Assembly: GCA_009786535.1 (NCBI GenBank)
Contig: WQRX01000036.1
Coordinates: 1-36,736 of the forward strand
Direction: 5' to 3'
From: Defluviitaleaceae bacterium
GTDB taxonomy: Bacteria > Bacillota > Clostridia > Lachnospirales > WQUN01
DNA: 36,736 nt
Below are positions 15,401-24,637 of the stretch, one piece after another; the stretch's first letter is position 1, and each line of letters opens with the position of its first letter. The translations under genes and the position numbers were made by a program. Under the pieces are notes generated by a model. The model saw only the letters and a list, made by a program, of their open reading frames with translations, was not told the DNA's origin and made no database searches.

Positions 15401-16336
15401 ATGAAAAAAATGTTAGCTTTGCTCGCCGTTGCGGGTCTGTTGCTTTTTACCGCTTGCGGTGACGGCGGCGAAAGTACGACCAGCAACCCCAGCACCAACA
15501 ATCCCGCGGTAGCCGCAGCGCCTACGCCTGCGCCCGCAGCTGCTAATCCTGCAGCCACAGTAACGCCCATCACAGGTCCTATTGATGTTATCTCCCGCGA
15601 GTCGGGTAGTGGCACACGCGATGCCTTTGTAGAAATTTTGGGTATCTTAGAAGATGGCGTTGACAGAACTTACATTGAAGCCGTTATCCAAACGGGTACC
15701 GGCGCGGTAATCACCGCTGTAGCAGGCAACCTGTACGCCATCGGTTACATCTCCCTCGGCTCGGTGCGCGATGATGTACGCGCAATGCCCATCAACGGCG
15801 TACCCGCCACCGCAGAAAATGTGCAAAACGGCTCCTACCCCTTGTTCCGTACTTTCTACTTGGCAACTCCCCGCAATTTAGAACCCTTGGCACAAGACTT
15901 CTTAGACTTCATTGTTTCCGCAGAAGGGCAAGAAATTGCCGTTAGCCGTGGCTTTGTGGCGATTGGTGATAACCTGCCTGCCTTTTCCGGCGGTGGCTTA
16001 ACGGGTACGCTGGAAATTTCAGGCTCTACCTCCATGGTTGATTTGATGGAGCGTATCGCCGCCGCCTATATGGAATTACATGCCGATACCCGCATCGAAA
16101 TCCACTCCACCGGTTCCGGTGCGGGTATTACCGATGCAAGAGAGGGTCGTGTTGCTTTTGGTATGGCTTCCCGCGCATTACGCCCTGCCGAATTAGAGTA
16201 TGTAGATTCTGTAACCATGGCGCATGATGGTCTTGCCGTAATCGTGCATAACGACAACCCTATCGCAAGCCTTACCACCGAACAAGTACGTGACATCTTC
16301 ATGGGCGAGCTTCCTCGCTGGAGTGACACACACTAA
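15401..16336 (+). CDS. pstS: Phosphate-binding lipoprotein PstS, circularly permuted order
   Basis: A 311-residue lipoprotein that binds phosphate for PstCAB. The signal peptide ends with a lipobox (LLFTAC), followed by an Ala/Pro/Thr linker. The start ATG 15401 has AGGAGG six bases before it. The order of halves is reversed compared with classic PstS. The half with the phosphate-binding SRESGSGTRDAF motif (normally C-terminal) comes first, and the half with EISGSTSM, HSTGSGAGI and FGMASRALRPAE (normally N-terminal) comes second, ending at IFMGELPRWSD just where the classic protein crosses over. All binding motifs are kept, so it should be functional. I recall this order in other clostridial PstS proteins. 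Confidence 0.9.
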   Translation: MKKMLALLAVAGLLLFTACGDGGESTTSNPSTNNPAVAAAPTPAPAAANPAATVTPITGPIDVISRESGSGTRDAFVEILGILEDGVDRTYIEAVIQTGTGAVITAVAGNLYAIGYISLGSVRDDVRAMPINGVPATAENVQNGSYPLFRTFYLATPRNLEPLAQDFLDFIVSAEGQEIAVSRGFVAIGDNLPAFSGGGLTGTLEISGSTSMVDLMERIAAAYMELHADTRIEIHSTGSGAGITDAREGRVAFGMASRALRPAELEYVDSVTMAHDGLAVIVHNDNPIASLTTEQVRDIFMGELPRWSDTH

Positions 16337-16384
16337 GCAATATGCCCTCCTTTGCATCAAATAAATAAATAGGGAGCCCCACCC

Positions 16385-17281
16385 ATGAAAATGAGAAAAA
16401 TGAGCAAATATGGCATGGAATTTTCAATGAAAATTGTATTCGCGGCTTGTGCCTGTGTAAGCATTATCGCCATATCGCTCATTGCTATCTTTCTCTTTAC
16501 GGGTGGGCTTCCTGCTATTTTCGAAATTGGAATTTATGAATTTTTCCTGGGGCAGCGTTGGGCGCCGGGTGACCGTTACCCCGCCGTACCTGCCTTCGGC
16601 GTACTTCCCATGATTGTGGGTAGTATATACATAACATTGGGTGCGTTGGTAATTGGCGTCCCTATCGGTTTGTTTACCGCCATATATTTGGCGTATATGT
16701 GTCCCCATCGTATTTATGTATTTGTGAAGCCTGTGGTTAACTTGCTTGCGGGTATCCCTTCGGTGGTATATGGCTTCTTTGGCATGGTGGTGCTGGTGCC
16801 TATGATTCGCCCCTTCGCACGGGAGATTACGGGCGGCGGTACAGGGGAAAGTATAATGGCCGCGTCTATTTTGCTGGGCATTATGATTTTGCCCGTAGTT
16901 ATTGGCATATCGGAAAGTGCAATACGCGCCGTACCCGCCAATTATTTAGAAGGTGCCCTTGCCCTTGGCGCAAGTAAAACGCGCAGTGTTTTTTGTGTAA
17001 TTGTACCTGCGGCAAAATCGGGTATAATGGCTGCGGTGGTATTGGGCGTCGGGCGTGCCGTGGGCGAAACCATGGCGGTAAACATGGTAGCAGGTAACCA
17101 AGCGCGTATGCCCACCCATTTATTGCGGGGTGTGCGTTCCCTTACGGCAAATATTGTTATGGAAATGCCCTATGCTTATGGCTTGCACCGCGATGCATTA
17201 ACGGCAACGGGCGTGGTATTGCTCTTATTTATTCTTATTATCAATATGCTCTTCGTTTTCCTTGTAAGGAAGGGACGTTAA
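16385..17281 (+). CDS. pstC: Phosphate ABC transporter permease PstC
   Basis: A 298-residue inner-membrane permease with about six transmembrane segments. Family motifs include the N-terminal FEIGIYEFFLGQRWAP region, NLLAGIPSVVYGFFG and the EAA-type loop LEGALALGASKTRSVFCVIV, which contacts PstB. It forms the channel with PstA. The ATG at 16385 follows AGGGAG. The 48-base gap from pstS has no obvious terminator, so it is probably in one transcript with pstS. Confidence 0.95.
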   Translation: MKMRKMSKYGMEFSMKIVFAACACVSIIAISLIAIFLFTGGLPAIFEIGIYEFFLGQRWAPGDRYPAVPAFGVLPMIVGSIYITLGALVIGVPIGLFTAIYLAYMCPHRIYVFVKPVVNLLAGIPSVVYGFFGMVVLVPMIRPFAREITGGGTGESIMAASILLGIMILPVVIGISESAIRAVPANYLEGALALGASKTRSVFCVIVPAAKSGIMAAVVLGVGRAVGETMAVNMVAGNQARMPTHLLRGVRSLTANIVMEMPYAYGLHRDALTATGVVLLLFILIINMLFVFLVRKGR

Positions 17282-17282
17282 T

Positions 17283-18197
17283 ATGTTGCGCTTAACGCTG
17301 TACCTTGTTATTGGCATTGCACTTTTTCTTGCTTTGAAGCATGTATACACCTATTTGCCCGAAGCTGTATTGCGCAAAATGGTGCGTATATGGGATAAAA
17401 TATTTCTAAGCCTTACGTGGGTATTTGCGGGCGTAACGGTACTTGCGTTGGGCTTTATTATTTTTCATATCTTGTCTAATGGTATTCCCCATCTTTCCCC
17501 TCGCTTGTTTGCGGTTAATGTAACGCTGGGGGATGTATCCATGTTCCCTGCCATTATTAGTACAGTGTTAATGGTTATTATTGTGCTTGCTATTTCTGTA
17601 CCGTTGGGTATGTTTACAGCGGTTTTCCTGGTGGAATATATGCGAACGGGCAGTTGGTTTGTTACTTTAATCCGCTCGGCGGCGGAAATTTTAGCGGGCA
17701 TTCCTTCTATTGTATATGGCTTGTTTGGTATGATGTTTTTCCGCGTTTTTCTTGGGATGGGGTTCTCTATTTTATCAGGTTCGCTCACCATGAGTATTAT
17801 GATGTTACCCCTTATTATCCGCACCACAGAAGAAGCTTTAAAATCCGTACCCGATACCTATCGTGAAGGTTCGTTTGCATTGGGTGCGGGTAAACTGCGC
17901 ACGGTTTTTCGCATTATTTTGCCTAACGCCATGCCGGGTATTTTTGCGGGCGTTATTTTAGCCATTGGCCGCGTAGTGGGCGAATCGGCTGCCCTCATTT
18001 TTACCGCGGGTACGATATTGCAAATCCCCTCCAGCTTATTTGACTCGGCGCGTACCCTTACGGTGCATATGTGGCGGCTTTCCAGCTACGGGCAATATGT
18101 AAACGAAACCTATGCCACCGCCGTTGTACTGCTTTTGGTTGTGCTTTCGCTTAATGCCGTTTCGGGCGTTATTGCTAGGAAATTTACAAAAACATGA
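17283..18197 (+). CDS. pstA: Phosphate ABC transporter permease PstA
   Basis: A 304-residue permease that pairs with PstC. It shows EILAGIPSIVYGLFGMMFF, the EAA loop YREGSFALGAGKLRTVFRII and the typical GRVVGESAALIFTAG segment near the C-terminus. It begins one base after the pstC stop and its end overlaps the response regulator gene as ATGA, so regulator synthesis is coupled to the transporter. An extra N-terminal membrane segment precedes the usual core. Confidence 0.95.
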   Translation: MLRLTLYLVIGIALFLALKHVYTYLPEAVLRKMVRIWDKIFLSLTWVFAGVTVLALGFIIFHILSNGIPHLSPRLFAVNVTLGDVSMFPAIISTVLMVIIVLAISVPLGMFTAVFLVEYMRTGSWFVTLIRSAAEILAGIPSIVYGLFGMMFFRVFLGMGFSILSGSLTMSIMMLPLIIRTTEEALKSVPDTYREGSFALGAGKLRTVFRIILPNAMPGIFAGVILAIGRVVGESAALIFTAGTILQIPSSLFDSARTLTVHMWRLSSYGQYVNETYATAVVLLLVVLSLNAVSGVIARKFTKT

Positions 18198-18895
18198 TTT
18201 ATTTAGTAGAGGACGACGACAATGTACGCGAACTGCTTAGTTATGCGCTTCGCTCAGCGGGATTTGAAATAGAGGCCTTCGAAAGTGCAATGCCTTTTTG
18301 GGCGCGTATGGAAACCGAAGCCCCTGTGCTTTTTATTTTAGATATTATGCTGCCGGGTGAGGACGGGCTTGCCATACTCGCTAAGTTAAAAAAATCTCAC
18401 AAAACCGCGCATTTGCCTGTAATTATGCTAACCGCATTAGGTATGGAGCATGAACGTGTAAAGGGCTTAGATTCGGGCGCGGACGATTATATTGCAAAGC
18501 CCTTTTCTGTACTGGAACTGCTTGCGCGCGTGCGCGCACTATTGCGCAGGGTAAGCAGCCAACAGCACGGCGAAGAAGCAAAAGCAGCCGCCAACGAGCA
18601 TATTACGCTGGGTGAGCTTGCGTTAAATATGAGCAAGCGCGCCGTTTATGTGCAGGAAAAAGAAGTGATGATAACGTTTAAAGAATTTGAATTATTATAT
18701 TTCTTGCTGCAAAATGCAGGCAAGGTTTTGTCACGCGACCGTTTATTAAACCATATTTGGGGGTATGAATATGAGGGGTCGTCTAACCGCACCGTGGATA
18801 TGCACATTAAAACGTTGCGGCAAAAATTGGGCAGGTGCGGCGAAATGATAAAAACCATTCGTGGAGTGGGGTACAAGATTGCATGGGAAGAATAA
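18194..18895 (+). CDS. phoP: Phosphate response regulator, OmpR/PhoB class
   Basis: A 233-residue two-component regulator. The receiver domain has the acidic pocket EDD (6-8), the phospho-acceptor Asp50 (FILDIMLPGEDG), Thr80 and Lys102 (IAKPF). The C-terminal winged helix (TFKEFELLYFLLQNAGKVLS through NRTVDMHIKTLRQKLG) is the DNA-binding OmpR/PhoB type. Its position among the pst genes beside a PhoR-like kinase argues for the PhoP/PhoB role. The likely targets are the 11-base TTTACA repeats before pstS and before the yibE/F genes. Confidence 0.92.
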   Translation: MIYLVEDDDNVRELLSYALRSAGFEIEAFESAMPFWARMETEAPVLFILDIMLPGEDGLAILAKLKKSHKTAHLPVIMLTALGMEHERVKGLDSGADDYIAKPFSVLELLARVRALLRRVSSQQHGEEAKAAANEHITLGELALNMSKRAVYVQEKEVMITFKEFELLYFLLQNAGKVLSRDRLLNHIWGYEYEGSSNRTVDMHIKTLRQKLGRCGEMIKTIRGVGYKIAWEE

Positions 18896-20217
18896 ACTTC
18901 TTAGCGCTGTTTGTCGCTGTGGTTGCGGGTATGGCAGCAGCGGCGGCTTTGGCATTCATCTTTTTTAACGATGCTATGCGCACCCTGGTAAGAATGTCAA
19001 TACAATCCGTTCCCTTCCTCTTGTTAATGTTTATGCTGCTATTTATCATTGTTTATATTGTAAGCAGCAAGTTAACGCGCCACATCGCTTCTGCCATTAA
19101 TAAAATTGACCTAGACACCCCGGAGCATTTCTACGACGAGTTGGAAGAATTTTATCAATATTTGCTGCGCAGAGAGCGGCAGACCGAAGACCAAATAAGC
19201 GATATCCGCGCACACAATGCAACGATGAATGCGCTTATCGAAAATATGCAGGACGGCTTTGCAGTGGTTGCCCCTTCGGGGCAAGTAATTACCGCAAACC
19301 CCAGGGCTGTTTCATTATTCGGTGCAAGGCAAAACCCTGTGGGTAAAAATGTAATTACCTTATTGTCGGATACTGCGTTTTTAGAAATGGTGGATAATGC
19401 AATGGTTGGAAAGGGTGGGCAGATGTCGATAACAAAAAACGAGCGCGTGGTGCAAGTATCCTTTGTCCCTTCTGCAAACCAAGGTGTGATTATCCTCTCT
19501 GCGGATAACACAGAAAAAAACGAAGCCGAAAAAATGCGCAGGGAATTTTCCGCCAATGTTTCCCATGAGCTAAAAACCCCGCTTACTGTTATTTCGGGCT
19601 GTGCAGAGCTATTGATGGCCGGTATGGTTGAACCCGATGATGTTGCGCGCTTTGCCGAAAAAATTAACCTTGGCGCAAAGCGTATGCTGGAGCTTATTGA
19701 AAATATCTTAATCATTTCCCGATTAGACGAAAAAGATATGCGCGAAACATTTTTACCCCACAATTTAGCGGATATTGCAACCGAGGTGGTTGATAGCCTA
19801 AGCCAAATCGCAGATAAGCAGCAGGTGGGCATTGTTTGTAATGCCGAATCGTTGGTCTTGCAATGTAACAAGCTGCTCATTTATGAAATGATGTTAAATT
19901 TAATTAATAATGCCATTCAGTACAACGTACCCGGCGGGAAGGTAGAGGTAACTGTGCAGGCTGTAACGGACGAGGATAATGTCGCAGTATGTCTGGTTTC
20001 TATTTCGGATACGGGCATAGGCATACCCGAAGCCGACCAGAAAAAAATATTCGAGCGTTTTTACCGGGTGGAACAATCACGCGGGCGTAAAACAGGGGGC
20101 GCAGGGCTTGGGCTTTCTATTGTAAAAAATGTGGTGCGCTACCACAACGGAAATATATCGTTAACAAGTGATGCGGGTAGCGGTACACGTATTGATGTTT
20201 CACTACCTATCACATAA
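18883..20217 (+). CDS. phoR: Phosphate sensor histidine kinase PhoR
   Basis: A 444-residue membrane kinase. Two N-terminal membrane segments (about 5-28 and 40-62) leave a very short external loop, so it may sense through the Pst complex and PhoU. A PAS-like domain follows (ALIENMQDGFAVVAPSGQVI). The catalytic motifs are complete: H box FSANVSHELKTPLT, N box LINNAIQYN, G1 DTGIGIP, F box FERFYRV and G2 GGAGLGLSIVK. The start ATG 18883 overlaps the regulator gene by 13 bases; the frame extends 16 codons upstream within that gene. It phosphorylates the adjacent response regulator. Confidence 0.93.
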   Translation: MGRINFLALFVAVVAGMAAAAALAFIFFNDAMRTLVRMSIQSVPFLLLMFMLLFIIVYIVSSKLTRHIASAINKIDLDTPEHFYDELEEFYQYLLRRERQTEDQISDIRAHNATMNALIENMQDGFAVVAPSGQVITANPRAVSLFGARQNPVGKNVITLLSDTAFLEMVDNAMVGKGGQMSITKNERVVQVSFVPSANQGVIILSADNTEKNEAEKMRREFSANVSHELKTPLTVISGCAELLMAGMVEPDDVARFAEKINLGAKRMLELIENILIISRLDEKDMRETFLPHNLADIATEVVDSLSQIADKQQVGIVCNAESLVLQCNKLLIYEMMLNLINNAIQYNVPGGKVEVTVQAVTDEDNVAVCLVSISDTGIGIPEADQKKIFERFYRVEQSRGRKTGGAGLGLSIVKNVVRYHNGNISLTSDAGSGTRIDVSLPIT

Positions 20218-20235
20218 TGGATAAGGAGCAAAATT

Positions 20236-20898
20236 ATGCTTAAACAATTACGGAAATTAGTGTATGTAGCCAACAAGCAATTTCAGCGCCAAGGTATGAC
20301 CGATGCAAATTGGGGGAATGTAAGCGGCATTGACCGCGAAAGAGAACTGGTGGTGGTTAAGCCCGGCGATGTATCCTGCAAAGACTTAACCGCCGAAGAC
20401 ATGCTAATCATTGATATGCACGGGAATGTAAAGGACGGCGAAGGCGAGCCTGCACCCGATGTCTTTACCCAATTACAACTGTACAAGGCTTTCCCCAAAA
20501 TTGGGGGTATTGCGTTTATGCATTCTACGTGGGCAACGGTTTTTGCACAGGCGGGGCTGGGAATTAAGCCCTATGGGTTAAAGCATACCCAGCATTTTAG
20601 GGGGACAGTACCCTGCACACGCACCCTTACCGACGAAGAAATTCGCGCGTTGTACCAAGAAGGTGTAGGCGACGCAATTATTGAAACCTTCGCAAAAATT
20701 GACCCAATGACTATTCCTGCTGTACTGGTCAATAATTATGCCCCCTTTGCCTGGGGCGAAAGCCCGTCCCACGCGGTAAGTCATGCCACTGCATTGGAAA
20801 AAATTGCAAAGCTGGCATACCACACCAACATGCTTGGGCTTGCCAGTAAACACAAAGTAACGCCTATATCTGATTCTTTTTATGATATGCGAGGGTAA
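20236..20898 (+). CDS. AraD-like class II aldolase family protein, probable pseudoenzyme
   Basis: A 220-residue protein that aligns by eye along its whole length with E. coli L-ribulose-5-phosphate 4-epimerase AraD ([38 protein letters not shown]). The active site is altered: zinc ligand His95 is Phe94 here, His171 is Tyr168 and the catalytic Asp120 is Gln119. Only His97 (His96 here), Asp76 (Asp75) and the phosphate-side lysine (Lys42) remain. It is unlikely to bind the metal or epimerise sugars. It lies between phoR and pstB with a good ribosome-binding site (AAGGAG), so it may sense or bind a phosphorylated ligand in phosphate control; that role is inference. Confidence 0.85.
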   Translation: MLKQLRKLVYVANKQFQRQGMTDANWGNVSGIDRERELVVVKPGDVSCKDLTAEDMLIIDMHGNVKDGEGEPAPDVFTQLQLYKAFPKIGGIAFMHSTWATVFAQAGLGIKPYGLKHTQHFRGTVPCTRTLTDEEIRALYQEGVGDAIIETFAKIDPMTIPAVLVNNYAPFAWGESPSHAVSHATALEKIAKLAYHTNMLGLASKHKVTPISDSFYDMRG

Positions 20899-20900
20899 TT

Positions 20901-21647
20901 ATGATTAAATTTGACATGGAAAACATTGATGTTTTCTACGGGAATGAGCAAGCGTTAAAAAGCGTATCTTTTTCGGTAGAAACTAACGAAATCACCGCCT
21001 TAATCGGGCCGTCGGGCTGTGGGAAAAGTACACTGCTAAAATCCCTAAACCGTATGAATGACTTAGTGGAAAATTGCCGCATTACGGGCAAAATTACGCT
21101 GGATGGTGAAAGCATTTACGGCTTGGACGTAAACCACTTGCGCAAGCGCGTGGGTATGGTGTTTCAAAAACCCAACCCCTTCCCCATGAGCATTTTTGAC
21201 AATATTGCCTTTGGGCCGCGGACACACGGTATAAAATCCAAGCGCCGCTTAAATGATATTGTGGAAAAAGCGTTGCGCGATGCCGCCCTGTGGAGCGAAG
21301 TGAGCGACCGTTTAGGCAAATCAGCGTTGGGCTTATCGGGCGGGCAGCAGCAGCGCCTATGCATTGCCCGCGCACTGGCGGTAGAACCCGAAGTATTACT
21401 TATGGACGAACCCACCTCAGCACTAGACCCCATCTCCACAGGTAAAGTAGAAGAGCTTGCGATGGAGCTTTCAAAAGATTACACCATTATTATCGTGACG
21501 CATAATATGCAGCAGGCGGCGCGCATAAGTAATAAGACGGCGTTTTTCCTGTTGGGGGAAATGGTTGAACACGGCACAACGGAACAGGTATTTTCAAACC
21601 CCAAAAATGAAAAAACCGAAGCATATATCACAGGTCGATTTGGATAA
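20901..21647 (+). CDS. pstB: Phosphate ABC transporter ATP-binding protein PstB
   Basis: A 248-residue ABC ATPase that drives phosphate uptake through PstCA. Walker A is GPSGCGKST (about residue 36), the PstB-type Q-loop is [13 protein letters not shown], the signature [16 protein letters not shown] and Walker [14 protein letters not shown]. The switch histidine is in IVTHNMQQA. It follows the AraD-like gene by two bases and precedes phoU. Length and motifs are typical. Confidence 0.97.
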   Translation: MIKFDMENIDVFYGNEQALKSVSFSVETNEITALIGPSGCGKSTLLKSLNRMNDLVENCRITGKITLDGESIYGLDVNHLRKRVGMVFQKPNPFPMSIFDNIAFGPRTHGIKSKRRLNDIVEKALRDAALWSEVSDRLGKSALGLSGGQQQRLCIARALAVEPEVLLMDEPTSALDPISTGKVEELAMELSKDYTIIIVTHNMQQAARISNKTAFFLLGEMVEHGTTEQVFSNPKNEKTEAYITGRFG

Positions 21648-21662
21648 AAAGGAGATAGATAA

Positions 21663-22322
21663 ATGCGTAAACGTTTTGAAAATCAATTAAACGACTTAAA
21701 TCGTATGATGGCAAAAATGGGAGAGCTACTGGAAAAATCCCTGTCCATGACCCACAATGCCATGACAGGGCGCGATGCAGAGCTGGCAGAAAAAGTGATT
21801 CTGCACGACATATCCATTGATGAAATGGAAAAAGAAATTGAGGCGCTTTGTATGCGTTTGCTCATGCAGCAACAGCCCGTTGCACGCGATTTGCGCGTAA
21901 TATCGGCTGCGTTAAAAATTATCACCGACATGGAGCGTATCGGCGACCATGCCGCCGATATTGCGGAAAACATCGGCTACATGGCGAAAGACGACTACAC
22001 TCCCAACATTGAAGACACGTTAAAGATGATAGATATTACAACACAAATGGTAAAAGACAGCGTGCGCGCCTTCGTGCAAAATGACTTAGAGCTTGCGCAA
22101 ATGGTATTCGCCAAAGACGATGAAGTGGATGCGCTTTTCTTAAAAATTAAAATGAAGGTATCGGAAAAATTACGTACCGATGCATCTTTTGGCGAGCAAG
22201 CCATTGATTTGATGATGAATGCCAAACACTACGAACGCATTGGCGACCATGCAGAAAATATCGCCGAATGGGTAGAGTTTTCCATTACAGGTACGCACAG
22301 AAAGTCTACAAATGGACGATAA
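21663..22322 (+). CDS. phoU: Phosphate signalling regulator PhoU
   Basis: A 219-residue all-helical protein with the two PhoU repeats. Metal-binding E/D-rich motifs appear in each half: DMERIGDHAADIAENI (about residues 90-105) and HYERIGDHAENIAEWV (about 190-205). PhoU links the Pst transporter to PhoR and keeps the Pho response off when phosphate is plentiful. It has a strong AAAAGGAG site and follows pstB by 15 bases. Confidence 0.96.
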   Translation: MRKRFENQLNDLNRMMAKMGELLEKSLSMTHNAMTGRDAELAEKVILHDISIDEMEKEIEALCMRLLMQQQPVARDLRVISAALKIITDMERIGDHAADIAENIGYMAKDDYTPNIEDTLKMIDITTQMVKDSVRAFVQNDLELAQMVFAKDDEVDALFLKIKMKVSEKLRTDASFGEQAIDLMMNAKHYERIGDHAENIAEWVEFSITGTHRKSTNGR

Positions 22323-22830
22323 AGCGGTATGCATGATAAAAGCGTTTAAAATGGTGGGCATATGCTTGGGCATAGCCACCATTTTTTTTGGCGCATTTAT
22401 AATTCAAAGTTACTTGCCGCGGCGTATACAGCAAACACTGTCGGGGATTGAATTCCTTATCACCGAAACAGGCGAATATGAAAAAATTCAAGCCGTTGAC
22501 ATATACATAAATGGGCGCGTGCATTACGGATTGTTTGCCCGTTTTCCAAAATTTAAAGGGTTGTTCGAGATAAATGAATATGCATTTACCTTAAACAACC
22601 CTATTGAAATTCATTTTCGTGATAATTTTACCGATGGCTGGTTAAGTCACGTATCGGTGGGGGTGCATAACGGTTCGTCTTTTCCCATTGTGGATAGCTT
22701 GGGTGTATTACAGACCTGCCGTGATTTTTCTTCGGTGCGCATTGATGTAGTCGAATGGGAGCCCCTTGACAGTGGCTACACGGGCGGTTATACGGGCATT
22801 TTTGGTCGCCGCGTAATTATTGCTCCTTAA
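22312..22830 (+). CDS. Small membrane-anchored protein, unknown
   Basis: A 172-residue protein with one N-terminal hydrophobic segment (about residues 14-31, MVGICLGIATIFFGAFII) followed by a mainly beta-type outer domain of 140 residues with no known motif. ATG 22312 overlaps the phoU stop by 11 bases, so it is the last gene of the pst operon; an in-frame ATG at 22333 is an alternative start. Its stop overlaps the stop of the convergent EAL-GGDEF gene. Position suggests an envelope role in phosphate starvation, but the sequence does not show a function. Confidence 0.65.
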   Translation: MDDKAVCMIKAFKMVGICLGIATIFFGAFIIQSYLPRRIQQTLSGIEFLITETGEYEKIQAVDIYINGRVHYGLFARFPKFKGLFEINEYAFTLNNPIEIHFRDNFTDGWLSHVSVGVHNGSSFPIVDSLGVLQTCRDFSSVRIDVVEWEPLDSGYTGGYTGIFGRRVIIAP

Positions 22831-24599
22831 ATAATTTGATAATAATTCCCCGTGTTTTGCTTGCACTTCTTTTTTAGCTGAGCAATATCGTTGGAAAAGT
22901 CGTCAATATTTGAATAATGCTTTTCCTTGCTGGATATGCCCGCAATGGATAAACTAGCAATGGGAAAGTTTTCGGTTACGCCGCTGCGGTTTTTGGATAC
23001 AATGAAGCCGTTTTTCACATCGTCGTCATGGTATAACGTGGTTACCTGCTGCTCAAACTCTTCGATAACGGATTGGCAGTATACATCGCCTTCTTGGTAA
23101 TCACAGATAACAATAAAATCGTCCCCGCCGATGTGCCCGATAAATTCATTCCTTTGGGCGCATTTTTTTAATATATTGGCGGTGAGCGCCAGCATCATAT
23201 CCCCGTTTTGAAAGCCGTATGCATCGTTGTATGCTTTAAAATTATCTATGTCGTAATAGGTGATGCAGTGGGGATTGTCGCTAAAAATGCGGGCTTGTAT
23301 TTCCTTTTCGATGAGCAGGTTGCCCGGTAGCTTTGTTAAGGGGTTGGAATGCCCCGCAATGTCTACTTCTATTTTTGTGCATGTTTCCAACAAATCTTTA
23401 ATGGTGACAATGCCATGGTATTTACTGTCGCGCTCTACCACAATAGGGTCGTATAAACGATTGTGGGGGCGCTGCATTGCAAGCCGCGCGGCATGGTCAA
23501 CCGTCATGTTATAGCTTACTTGTAAAAAATCTTTGTTAATTTTTTCGTTGATACTTTTTTTGGAATGCAGTGAAAACCCAAAGCGCCCGCCAAGCATTTC
23601 GTTTAAGGCGGTTCTTTGCATTAGCCCTACCGCCTTATTTCGGTGTACTACCGTAAACTCTGTAATGGTGGGGTTAAGGCGCAGAGATTCATAAATTTCT
23701 TCGGTGGTCACATCGGCGGGGAAGGAGAAGCCGGGCTTTGCCAACCGCCCCACGGTAGGGAAAACAGAGCTGGAAATATTTCGGTTATATTTTTTTGTAT
23801 AAAAATTTTGTATCATATCTATTTTCGTCGGGGCAATGTCTGCGAAGGATTTCCTTGGAATGCCCAAGAAATACCCCTGCCCAAAATCCACACCCAGTTT
23901 AATTAACGTTTCCAGTTCTTCCTCCGTTTCAATGCCTTCGGCGATTAGCTGAATGCCTGCGCTGCCGCCAAAATCGACCAGCGATTTGCACAGCAGGTAT
24001 TTTATTTCGTCTTTATCAATGTCGCGTACAAGCGCCATATCCAGTTTAATTAAATTGGGCTTAACATCGGAAATGACATTTAACCCCGAGTACCCTGCGC
24101 CTACGTCGTCGATAGCGATGAGGTAATTTTGCTTCTTATAATTATTAATGGAACGAATGAAGGTGAGATTATCAACAATAGAGGTGCGCTCCGTAATTTC
24201 GAAAACAATATTATCAATATTTAGTTGATATTTTTCCAAATGACTCCGCGTGAAGCCGTTTTTAAACTCGTCGTCGTGTATAATGTTGGGGTTTACGTTT
24301 AAAAACAGCTTTTTTTCTTTGTCTAAATGGTGGCAGCCTTCTAAGGCTTTAATACGGCACAGCTTTTCTAATTCCCATGCGCGGTGCGCTTTGTCGGCAG
24401 CTCTAAACAGATGTCCTATGTTCATATCAAAACGGATGTCGTTGATGCGGCTTAGCGCTTCGTACCCATATGTTTTTCCATCTCGTAGGGATACAATGGG
24501 CTGGTACACAGGCTCTATGCATTCGCCTTTTAAAATCGCATCCAACATGTCGCCATCGCCTTGCTTTTCCAGCGTCGTAGAAATATCCATAAGTAACAT
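22827..24599 (-). CDS. EAL-CBS-GGDEF cyclic-di-GMP protein
   Basis: A 590-residue protein with three parts. Residues about 20-260 form an EAL phosphodiesterase that keeps the catalytic residues: YGYEALSR, FLNVNPN, FEITERT, IAIDDVGAGYSG, LIKLDMAL, AEGIETEEE and GQGYFLG. Residues 300-415 look like a CBS pair (EFTVVHRNKAVGLMQR, YHGIVTIKDLL). Residues 420-590 are a GGDEF domain with the variant motif GGDDF and YYDIDNFKAYND. No RxxD inhibitory site is seen. It probably breaks down cyclic-di-GMP, with the CBS pair or GGDDF domain sensing nucleotides. It follows the DarA gene by 38 bases and has AAGGAG before ATG 24599. Confidence 0.9.
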   Translation of the reverse strand: MLLMDISTTLEKQGDGDMLDAILKGECIEPVYQPIVSLRDGKTYGYEALSRINDIRFDMNIGHLFRAADKAHRAWELEKLCRIKALEGCHHLDKEKKLFLNVNPNIIHDDEFKNGFTRSHLEKYQLNIDNIVFEITERTSIVDNLTFIRSINNYKKQNYLIAIDDVGAGYSGLNVISDVKPNLIKLDMALVRDIDKDEIKYLLCKSLVDFGGSAGIQLIAEGIETEEELETLIKLGVDFGQGYFLGIPRKSFADIAPTKIDMIQNFYTKKYNRNISSSVFPTVGRLAKPGFSFPADVTTEEIYESLRLNPTITEFTVVHRNKAVGLMQRTALNEMLGGRFGFSLHSKKSINEKINKDFLQVSYNMTVDHAARLAMQRPHNRLYDPIVVERDSKYHGIVTIKDLLETCTKIEVDIAGHSNPLTKLPGNLLIEKEIQARIFSDNPHCITYYDIDNFKAYNDAYGFQNGDMMLALTANILKKCAQRNEFIGHIGGDDFIVICDYQEGDVYCQSVIEEFEQQVTTLYHDDDVKNGFIVSKNRSGVTENFPIASLSIAGISSKEKHYSNIDDFSNDIAQLKKKCKQNTGNYYQII

Positions 24600-24637
24600 A
24601 ACCTTCTCCTTTTGGGTTTCCGAAGGAAAACCGAAAT

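Noticed and set aside
22828..22860. Terminator between the convergent pst operon end and the EAL-GGDEF gene
   Set aside because: The two stop codons overlap and no stable hairpin is seen there.
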